Assembly: GCA_029262755.1 (NCBI GenBank)
Contig: JAJCYU010000251.1
Location: forward strand, 1-33,415
Reading direction: 5' to 3'
DNA: 33,415 bases
Source: Anaerolineae bacterium
Lineage (GTDB): Bacteria > Chloroflexota > Anaerolineae > Epilineales > Epilineaceae
Under the pieces are notes generated by a model that saw only the letters and a program-made list of their open reading frames with translations, was not told the origin of the DNA and ran no database searches. A program made the translations under genes and the position numbers. Shown here piece after piece: positions 7,985 to 14,197 of the stretch; position 1 is the stretch's first letter, and every line of letters begins with the position of its first letter.

Positions 7985-10702
7985 CTACGCTTTCAACTGC
8001 GCCTGCAACCACGCGACGATTGCCAAAGCGTCCGTGCGCAAGGCCCCGTTCTCGGTGACGCCAGTCCTTGATTGCACGCGACACCACGCGTCGCCCGGAC
8101 GCAGGGTTCGCCCCGACTGCGGCGCGAGCACGAGCCACGGTGCTGTGGCCGGCGGCGAGGGTTCGTCGAGCCTAAAACCGGCCTGTTCGCAGGCGTAGGC
8201 GCCATGACCGTCCACCACGGGCCCGTACCAGCCCGATGCCAGCCGCGGAGTGCGCGCACGCCCAGACCCGACGTGGTGAAGCACCAACTGCGCTCCTACA
8301 AGCGGCATTTCGTGGGCGTCGAGTGACGCGCCATCCGCGTCCGGATCGCGCAGGGAGACGACGTGCCGGGCGAGCATCGGCAACCGTCCGGCAAACAGTT
8401 CCAATTGGGTGTAGGCCGAGACGGATGCGACGAGCCGCGGGTTCACCTCGATCACCCAGTAGGCTCCATCTACGTCCCGTAGCAAATCGACGCCGAAGAA
8501 CCCCCGGTAGCCTTCCGCGCCAAGTCCGGTCCCAATGCGCCGCGCAAGCTCGATTCCAGGCGCCGTGTCGAGTGCTTGCTGCCGGGTGGCGCTCCAATCT
8601 TGACCGCACGAACCGAGGGATTGCAGCGTGAGCGCGGGATGCCCCGTGATTTGTAGGAACGGAGCGCCGACGACGACCCCCCGCGCGGTCACGCACGCGT
8701 TGACCGTCCACGTCTCGCCTTCCAGGCGACGGCTGACGCGCGCGGTCCGGCCGCGCAGGGCATCGCGTGCGGACACGAATAGCGGCTCGTCGTCCACCGG
8801 AAAGGTCTTCAGCCCCGCGTAGCCGCTGGGTCCCTGTACAACCAGACGAGGCCCGAGGAGCGAGCTCAACTGCGCATACGAGCTTGTCGCCAGCTCCACG
8901 GCCGCAGAGGGTGGCAGCGGAAGGCCGAGCTCCGCGCCAATCTCGAGAAAGGCAAGCTTGTTCTCCCACCGGCGAGCGAGCTTCGCCGGCGAAGCAATCA
9001 GGGGCCAGCCCATGTCCCGGCAGCGCCGCTCGATGGCATGCGAACTCTTGAAGACCAGGATTGCTGGCGCAGGAGCCTCGGCCAAGAACGCTTCGGTGGC
9101 GGGGGCCTGTAAGACATCCAGCGCGTTACGGCCTGCCGGGCGACGTGTTGCGGGCGGTGAGTTGGACCCCGACGAGGTAGACGGCGATGGGGGAGACGGC
9201 GTCGAAGCATTTGGAGGGTGCGTGCCGTCGCGCGCGGCAGGGCTCGCCGCGGCGGTGGCATTGGGTGCAGCAAGAGGCGCGGCCTCCGGGTCCGCGCTGG
9301 GCGGCGGATCGGCCTCCAGCGCGAGCACCGCGTGTCCCGCCGATCGCAGCAACCGGCCCGCCGGTGTGTCATCCAAGACCGCGAAACGCATGCTCGGCAG
9401 CAACGACTCCAAACCGATCCCATAGTGCGTGTCGGGTCCGACGAAGCTAAGACCGGCAACCTGCCGCGATGCCCACGCGGAGAAGGAAGCAACGTTCCGC
9501 ACAACACCGGCATCCGAAGGCTCCGCGCCGGGCTCATTACGTTCGTCGCCACTCCCGAAGGAGGGCACGGATGAGTCTTGAGAGGCTTGCGGCCACGCGT
9601 CCATCGCCTGCAGGGCAGCGTCCACGTCCTCGACGAAACGTTCGCTCAGTTCGGCCATGCCCTGTACTTGGTCAATAGCGCGAGCGTGATCGTGCGACTC
9701 GTCTTGCGAATCGCCTGCGCGGCGCGGCACATCGACACGTCGGGCGCCGGTGATCACGACCGCGACGTTGCGCAGCCCACGTTCGCGCGCGGCCCGGCCG
9801 GCTGCGGCAAGTGCGGCCGCGCCTTCGAGCGACGAATCGATGCCGGCGTCCAAGAGCAGACGTCCGGCGGCTTCGGCTTCCGCGTCGGTGATGACCCAGC
9901 CCGATCCACCCGTGGAACGCAAGAAGCGCTTCGCTTCCCCGACCCTGCGCGTCTTGCGTGCGCCGAGCTGCCCGACGCGGCTCTGTCGTTGGGCCGGTTC
10001 GAGCACCCGCTTATCGAACTCGCCGGCGACCGGCTGGGCCCCTGCGCCCTGCACGGCGTGGAGCTGCGGTATCGCGAACGTCGGGGCGTGTTCGGGTCTG
10101 TTCGCTGCCGACCGAACCATGGCGGCGAATTCCGGGCGTTGCCAGGCGCGGCCGATGGCCACCAAGGAGGTTGCGCTCGAGACGAACGTGAAGACCGCCT
10201 CGACGGGCGGCTCGATGGCGAGAAGCTCCCAGCCGAGCGTCTGAAACCCTTCCGGCGCCGCTGGATCCGTGGACGGTCGCAGGTTGTGTAAACCCCGTGC
10301 AGCCGCGACATCGCGGGCGAGCGTCAGCGCGCGCTCGGAAACTAGCAACAAGGCGCCTTCCGCCGTGATGCGCGCTCGTTTCGCCGGCGAGGTCCGGGGC
10401 GATACGAACGCCGCCACCGGGATGCCGGCGGCCCGCCCGTAGCGCGCCGTGGCGATCGCGGCGTTACCGGAGGACGAAATGACAAGCCACCGCGGCGGCG
10501 GATCGGCACTGGCCAACAGCGAAACCTGATAGGCCGCGCCACGGTCCTTGTGCGATCCCGTCGGGTTGCGGTCTTCCCGCTTGAGCACGAGCCGCGCGAG
10601 GCCGAGTTGCGCCGCAATCGCGGGCACATCCTCCGCCGGTGTATCTCCCTCTCCGAGGCTGAGACGGCGGCCGGGTGGCGGCGCATGCGCAAACCCCTGC
10701 AC
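7985..10702 (-). CDS. Threonine-synthase-like PLP enzyme fused to an ATP-grasp ligase
   Basis: One 905-aa frame joins two enzymes. Residues 1-325 are a fold-type II PLP enzyme of the threonine synthase kind: S-L-G-E-G-D-T-P, Schiff-base lysine K52 in T-G-S-H-K-D-R-G-A, phosphate loop S-S-S-G-N-A, and a late V-V-I-T-G-A. Residues about 435-860 are an ATP-grasp amide ligase: W-E-N-K-L near 580, glycine-rich Q-G-P-S-G-Y-A-G-L-K near 623, T-V-N-A-C-V-T-A-R-G, and the metal ligands in F-F-G-V-D-L and V-I-E-V-N-P-R (750-756). Two low-complexity linkers (about 327-405 and 463-525) separate or interrupt the domains. The gene is last in an operon with a LysW-like protein 38 nt upstream. GTG 10702 is the only usual start, but the upstream frame reads G-I-W-R-F-V-Q-G, as in threonine synthases, so the true N terminus may be longer. 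Substrate unknown. Confidence 0.82.
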   Translation of the reverse strand: MQGFAHAPPPGRRLSLGEGDTPAEDVPAIAAQLGLARLVLKREDRNPTGSHKDRGAAYQVSLLASADPPPRWLVISSSGNAAIATARYGRAAGIPVAAFVSPRTSPAKRARITAEGALLLVSERALTLARDVAAARGLHNLRPSTDPAAPEGFQTLGWELLAIEPPVEAVFTFVSSATSLVAIGRAWQRPEFAAMVRSAANRPEHAPTFAIPQLHAVQGAGAQPVAGEFDKRVLEPAQRQSRVGQLGARKTRRVGEAKRFLRSTGGSGWVITDAEAEAAGRLLLDAGIDSSLEGAAALAAAGRAARERGLRNVAVVITGARRVDVPRRAGDSQDESHDHARAIDQVQGMAELSERFVEDVDAALQAMDAWPQASQDSSVPSFGSGDERNEPGAEPSDAGVVRNVASFSAWASRQVAGLSFVGPDTHYGIGLESLLPSMRFAVLDDTPAGRLLRSAGHAVLALEADPPPSADPEAAPLAAPNATAAASPAARDGTHPPNASTPSPPSPSTSSGSNSPPATRRPAGRNALDVLQAPATEAFLAEAPAPAILVFKSSHAIERRCRDMGWPLIASPAKLARRWENKLAFLEIGAELGLPLPPSAAVELATSSYAQLSSLLGPRLVVQGPSGYAGLKTFPVDDEPLFVSARDALRGRTARVSRRLEGETWTVNACVTARGVVVGAPFLQITGHPALTLQSLGSCGQDWSATRQQALDTAPGIELARRIGTGLGAEGYRGFFGVDLLRDVDGAYWVIEVNPRLVASVSAYTQLELFAGRLPMLARHVVSLRDPDADGASLDAHEMPLVGAQLVLHHVGSGRARTPRLASGWYGPVVDGHGAYACEQAGFRLDEPSPPATAPWLVLAPQSGRTLRPGDAWCRVQSRTGVTENGALRTDALAIVAWLQAQLKA

Positions 10703-10740
10703 GAATCGCCAGATGCCGATCTCGTTCCTATGCGAAGTCG

Positions 10741-11187
10741 CTACTTCTCCTCCTCCTCGAAGAGGTCGAGCAATAGCGGCTCGCGTTGGATGACCTCAAG
10801 CTCCGCACCGCAGTGGGCGCAGTACAGCACCTCACCCAGCTCGACGTCGCCGGCAACCGGCACGCCTTCCCCGCAGGCGGGACACGGTTGGTCCGCCCCG
10901 GTGGGCACAGCGGGCACCTCGGTTCCAGAAGAAACGGGCGGTGCTTCGAACGAAGCGGCAGTAGCCGTCGAATCGGCTGTTCCGGATCCATCCCCCGTCG
11001 CGATGGACGTAGTCGGGTGGCTGGAAGAGGTCGGAGTGTCGGCTGGAGAGTGACCGGTTTTCGAGGGTGTCTCGTGCGTCACGGGATCCTCCGTGTTTCG
11101 GGTGGCGGCGGGACCGGCCGGATTGGGTTTGGTGCGGGGTCGCTGATGACCCTTGCGGAAGAACAGGCGGATCCAAGTGGGGATCAT
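10741..11187 (-). CDS. LysW-like zinc-ribbon carrier protein with N-terminal extension
   Basis: The last 50 residues match the amino-group carrier LysW: C-P-A-C-G, then D-V-E-L-G-E-V, C-A-H-C-G-A-E-L-E-V-I and an acidic tail. The four zinc cysteines are 102, 105, 123 and 126 of 148. LysW proteins are normally about 55 aa and end in E-D-W-G-E, where the last Glu carries the growing amino acid on its gamma-carboxyl. This one has about 100 extra N-terminal residues (M-I-P-T-W-I-R-L-F-F-R-K-G, then a Ser/Thr/Pro/Ala-rich stretch) and ends F-E-E-E-E-K. Thus the classical attachment residue is missing, although four Glu are next to the end. ATG 11187 is one base after the Mur-ligase stop with GGAGG six bases upstream. 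Alternative: a detached zinc ribbon of the threonine-synthase-like enzyme that follows. The LysW resemblance is strong; carrier function is inference. Confidence 0.78.
   Translation of the reverse strand: MIPTWIRLFFRKGHQRPRTKPNPAGPAATRNTEDPVTHETPSKTGHSPADTPTSSSHPTTSIATGDGSGTADSTATAASFEAPPVSSGTEVPAVPTGADQPCPACGEGVPVAGDVELGEVLYCAHCGAELEVIQREPLLLDLFEEEEK
10747..10758 (-). promoter_or_regulatory. GAG repeat with Shine-Dalgarno character at the end of the LysW-like gene
   Basis: Four GAG codons in a row just before AAG-TAG form a strong anti-16S complement. No start codon follows at a usual distance in the frame of the next gene, whose first GTG is 44 bases further on. The tract could promote reinitiation, a nonstandard start, or a -1 slip into the next frame. 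Confidence 0.35.
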
Positions 11188-11188
11188 C

Positions 11189-12871
11189 TCAATCCTCCGC
11201 GTCATGGGCGACGGCGCTTGAGGCGGTAGCTTCGCGCAACAGAGCTCGAAAGCCGCGCTCGCCACCACCGTCTACGTAGAAACGTCGAAAGAAGTACGGG
11301 CATGCCGGCGATAGCAACACGATCTGTCCCGGACGCGCCTTGTCGACAACACTGCGAATCGCCGGCGGCAGATCCTCGAATCGATCGATGGCCGGGGCAA
11401 CGACACGATCATGATTGCTGCCCGACTTCGCGATCAACGCCTCCACCGCCGCTGCTATACGCGCACCGCCTGCCCCAGGCAACACGACCAATCGTACGAC
11501 ACGTTTGTGGATCTCCGCCGCGAGGTCGGCCAGCGCGAGCCCCTTGTCGTCTCCGCCTACGATCAGCACGATCCGGTCGCCCAGAGCGCGCAGCGCGGCG
11601 ATGGTGGCCTGGGGGGTCGTCGCGTTCAGGTCGTCGTAGTAGGCCACATCGTCGGCGCCCCACACGAACTGGATGCGATGGCGCAGACCCCGATAGGCGC
11701 GCAGTCCTGCATCAATCGCGCGCAGATCCGCGCCCGCGAGGCGCGACGCGAGCGCCGCGGCGAGCACGTTGCTCTCGTTATGATCGCCCGGTAAGCGGGG
11801 CAAGGCCGGAAGGGTCAGCCGTTCTACGGGCCCGACCGGACTGGCGCGCAGATGGAGCACGCCGTCCACGAGCCACGCCGCGCAATGCGCCTGCCGGCCC
11901 GTGTCATCGCCGTGCCCGTCGATCGTTTCGCGCGCCGCTATCCCTATCGCGCCATCGTCTTCCCCGTCAACGGTGCTCATCCCGTGTCCTTCGTCCGAAG
12001 CGCCGACCTCACCGGGCGTGCCGGAACCGGTCCGGCGCGGCGCCGCGCGAGCGAACAACAGCGCGTGCCCGGGCGCATGGTTCGCGAACCCGGCGGTGAC
12101 GGCATCGTCCGCGTTCAGCACCGCGAAGCCGGAGGCCGGCTGGGCGTCCAGGAGACGGCGCTTCACGGCGGCATAGGCATCGAAGGAGTCGGCGTGCTCG
12201 TCCAAGTGGTTGGGCAGCACGTTGGTCACGACCGCGACGTCCGCACCCTGTCCGGGGGCCAGTTGAAGTCCGCGCAGATGGCGGTTGCTGACCTCGAGAA
12301 CAAGCCAGTCCGTGGCGGACATCTGGTCCATTCGGTCCAAAACCTGCACGCTGCGTCGCTCGTTGCCTGCGTACCAAACGCGCAGCTTCGCCTGCAGCAA
12401 CATGGACTCGACGAGCCGACTCGTCGTGGACTTACCGTTGCTGCCGGTCACCGCAAGGATCCGCGCCGGCGCCAAGCCGAAGTAGAGGTCCATGATGCCG
12501 CGAAGGGGAAGTCCGGCATCGATCAGGGGGGCCAACGCCGCCACGTTACGCGGATACAGGTACCAGGCCTGTCCGGCGAAGATCACCTCCGCGTCCTCGA
12601 TCCCCTCCAAGTAGGCATTGCCCAAACGGCGGGTGAGCGGCAGGCTGGACAACTCCGTCCATAGGCTCGCTCGCTGCGCCTTCGGCAGTCCCACGTGGGA
12701 GCGCGAAAACGCACGTCGGAGCGGTTCGCCTTCTTCGACATCGTGAACCGTGATATCGCGGGCGCCGCGCTCCCATAGGAATCGGGTCACGGCCGTGCCC
12801 TCGCTGCCAGCGAGCCCAACCACGTGGATGCGGCGGCCAAGCAGGTCGCCCAGGGTGTCGGCGTTGATCAC
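11189..12871 (-). CDS. MurD-like amide ligase (Mur ligase family)
   Basis: 560-aa Mur-family ligase, most like MurD. Rossmann start I-H-V-V-G-L-A-G-S-E-G; ATP loop G-S-N-G-K-S-T-T at 143-150; V-L-E-V-S-N; N-V-L-P-N-H-L-D-E-H at 217-226; a lysine in Y-A-A-V-K near 237 where the carbamylated Lys sits in MurD; G-D-H-N-E-S-N; G-L-R-H-R; L-I-V-G-G-D-D-K-G; and L-L-S-P-A-C-P near the end. MurD adds D-Glu to UDP-MurNAc-Ala. Here the usual S-P-G-I-P motif is not visible, D-S-K-A-T-N is replaced by D-D-L-N-A-T-T, and residues about 276-330 are a polar insert, so it is longer than the usual 450 aa. GTG start at 12871 overlaps the NlpC/P60 stop as GTGA. Its place in this operon, away from any division genes, suggests a specialised paralogue and not the housekeeping murD. 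Confidence 0.85.
   Translation of the reverse strand: MINADTLGDLLGRRIHVVGLAGSEGTAVTRFLWERGARDITVHDVEEGEPLRRAFSRSHVGLPKAQRASLWTELSSLPLTRRLGNAYLEGIEDAEVIFAGQAWYLYPRNVAALAPLIDAGLPLRGIMDLYFGLAPARILAVTGSNGKSTTSRLVESMLLQAKLRVWYAGNERRSVQVLDRMDQMSATDWLVLEVSNRHLRGLQLAPGQGADVAVVTNVLPNHLDEHADSFDAYAAVKRRLLDAQPASGFAVLNADDAVTAGFANHAPGHALLFARAAPRRTGSGTPGEVGASDEGHGMSTVDGEDDGAIGIAARETIDGHGDDTGRQAHCAAWLVDGVLHLRASPVGPVERLTLPALPRLPGDHNESNVLAAALASRLAGADLRAIDAGLRAYRGLRHRIQFVWGADDVAYYDDLNATTPQATIAALRALGDRIVLIVGGDDKGLALADLAAEIHKRVVRLVVLPGAGGARIAAAVEALIAKSGSNHDRVVAPAIDRFEDLPPAIRSVVDKARPGQIVLLSPACPYFFRRFYVDGGGERGFRALLREATASSAVAHDAED
11194..11198 (-). promoter_or_regulatory. Ribosome site that fixes the LysW-like start
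   Basis: GGAGG lies six bases before ATG 11187, inside the last codons of the Mur ligase. It rules in this start over in-frame ATG 11205, which lacks such a site. Confidence 0.75.
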
Positions 12872-13950
12872 GAGCTGGTGTGGCCGCTCGGATTGCCATT
12901 CACGCGACCGAGCCCCGGCTCCCCTCCCGATGAGACCGGAGCCGCGTCGGTGTCACGCGGCAAGGGCCGCAGACCCTCCGGAAAGCGACGGGCGGCGCGC
13001 AGGCCGTAGCGGGCAAGAAAGTCGTCCATGGGCTCGACGACGACGGCAGCATGGTCAAGTCCAGCGTGGGCCACCGAAAGGGTCCCACGTGGCGGCTCGT
13101 CCTGCGGTGCGTGGCCCTCGGAGAGGCCGACAAGAGCCGCTCCGACCCACGGCGCCGGGGGCAGCACGAGCGCGGTATGCGAGACGCCGCGCTCGAGATG
13201 GTGCAGCAGGAGCAAATCGCCCATGGCCCAGGACTCGCGCGGCACCCGGGCGCCGAAGCGCGTCTGATCGCTCGAATGGCGCGGGAGCCCAATGCCCTGG
13301 GCTGCGCGGAATACCTTCTGCGTCAGCGCGGAACAATCGATGCCGCTGCGCAGGCGGCCCCCGAGACGATACGGGGAGCCAAGCCAAGGGGCGAGCGCAA
13401 CCAACCAATCCGTCGCGTCCGCGGGGCGGGCGCTTCCCGCCCATCCGTCTCGCCATTCGGCTACGCTGGGCGGACGATCCGCGCTTGGATCGAGATCGGT
13501 CACGCTGGCGGCTTCACACCACCCGACGGTCCGATCCGCGAGCTCGACCGCGAGCCAGCCCGCCGAGGGCCAGAGCCGCCGAATGGGCGGCTCATCGGCC
13601 GACCACTGGGTGGCCAGGTCCCCGTTGGGCGTTGCGTGCACGTCCACGTGCGTTGCACGCGGCGCAATCCAGACGGCGTCGTCGAGTTCGGTCAGCGCGC
13701 GCACACGGACACGCGCCGCATCCGGCTCGTAGCCGCCGACGCGCAGACCGCTCGCCAACGACCGTTCCAGGGCCGCACGCTGAGACGGCACGAGCACGTC
13801 GCCCACAACCCAGGCGCCGCCGTGTCCGTCTGATTGCACGTCGAGCTCCGCCACGACCACCCCGTGTTGCTCCCGCCAGCGGGCGAGCAGATCGCGCAGG
13901 GTGTCGCGCACGTGGGCAATGAGGGCCGCTTCGTGCACGGTGGGCTCCAT
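12868..13950 (-). CDS. NlpC/P60 peptidase without signal peptide
   Basis: 360-aa NlpC/P60 cysteine peptidase. Residues about 95-155 form an SH3-like domain ([19 protein letters not shown]). The catalytic domain starts at about 180: Y-R-L-G-G, catalytic C206 in [14 protein letters not shown], a G-D-L-L-L-L strand and catalytic H258 in S-H-T-A-L-V-L. The family typically cuts the D-gamma-Glu to diamino-acid bond in muropeptides. The N terminus ([10 protein letters not shown]) is not a signal peptide, so it probably acts in the cytoplasm, like muropeptide-recycling members. The frame is open back to 14220, but that would overlap acnA; ATG 13950 (or GTG 13953) is the sensible start. It is first in a four-gene operon and its stop overlaps the MurD-like start. 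A gamma-glutamyl bond-cutting role in that pathway is inference. Confidence 0.85.
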   Translation of the reverse strand: MEPTVHEAALIAHVRDTLRDLLARWREQHGVVVAELDVQSDGHGGAWVVGDVLVPSQRAALERSLASGLRVGGYEPDAARVRVRALTELDDAVWIAPRATHVDVHATPNGDLATQWSADEPPIRRLWPSAGWLAVELADRTVGWCEAASVTDLDPSADRPPSVAEWRDGWAGSARPADATDWLVALAPWLGSPYRLGGRLRSGIDCSALTQKVFRAAQGIGLPRHSSDQTRFGARVPRESWAMGDLLLLHHLERGVSHTALVLPPAPWVGAALVGLSEGHAPQDEPPRGTLSVAHAGLDHAAVVVEPMDDFLARYGLRAARRFPEGLRPLPRDTDAAPVSSGGEPGLGRVNGNPSGHTSS

Positions 13951-13969
13951 CACTGTTCGCGGGGTCGAG

Positions 13970-13986
13970 TTCCGGCAGTGCCGGAA
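13970..13986. promoter_or_regulatory. Palindrome, possible operator of the four-gene operon
   Basis: TTCCGGCA-G-TGCCGGAA is a perfect 8-bp dyad around one base, starting 20 bases upstream of the NlpC/P60 ATG in the divergent region shared with acnA. Size and place fit a dimeric repressor site; a small stem-loop in the leader is the alternative. Confidence 0.45.
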
Positions 13987-14005
13987 TCGCGGTGAGAGGG
14001 CGCCA

Positions 14006-14011
14006 AGTATA
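14006..14011 (-). promoter_or_regulatory. Possible -10 box of the four-gene operon
   Basis: TATACT on the minus strand, 56 bases before ATG 13950. No good -35 is visible at 16-19 bases. If used, transcription would begin near 13999 and the palindrome at 13970-13986 would lie just downstream of it. Confidence 0.3.
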
Positions 14012-14056
14012 GGGCCGCCTTGCGCTCGCGCACCAGCCGAAGCAGGTTGCCGCAGC

Positions 14057-14085
14057 CTGACCGGGCCCTGCGATCCTGCTAGAAT
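14057..14085 (+). promoter_or_regulatory. Likely acnA promoter
   Basis: CTGACC (14057-14062) and TAGAAT (14080-14085) are spaced by 17 bases, a good housekeeping-sigma match. The leader to ATG 14198 would be about 106 nt. Confidence 0.55.
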
Positions 14086-14197
14086 CCAGGGTCCGTTCCC
14101 AGCCCAGCCCAAGGCGGTCAGCATACCGTCGTCCCGGCCCGGAGCGCGCAGCCCGCGGGCGGCGCCCGCGCTCGTGCCCCGACCAAGGAGTCGCACC

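Noticed and set aside
9578-10291. 237-aa plus-strand frame opposite the PLP domain
   Set aside because: Overlaps conserved PLP-enzyme codons and has no motif of its own.
11852-12664. 270-aa plus-strand frame opposite the MurD-like gene
   Set aside because: Antisense to Mur motifs; no recognisable domain.
13901-14197. Longer acnA product using an upstream start
   Set aside because: It would cross the promoter and the divergent operon start, and ATG 14198 has a good ribosome site and the expected aconitase N terminus.
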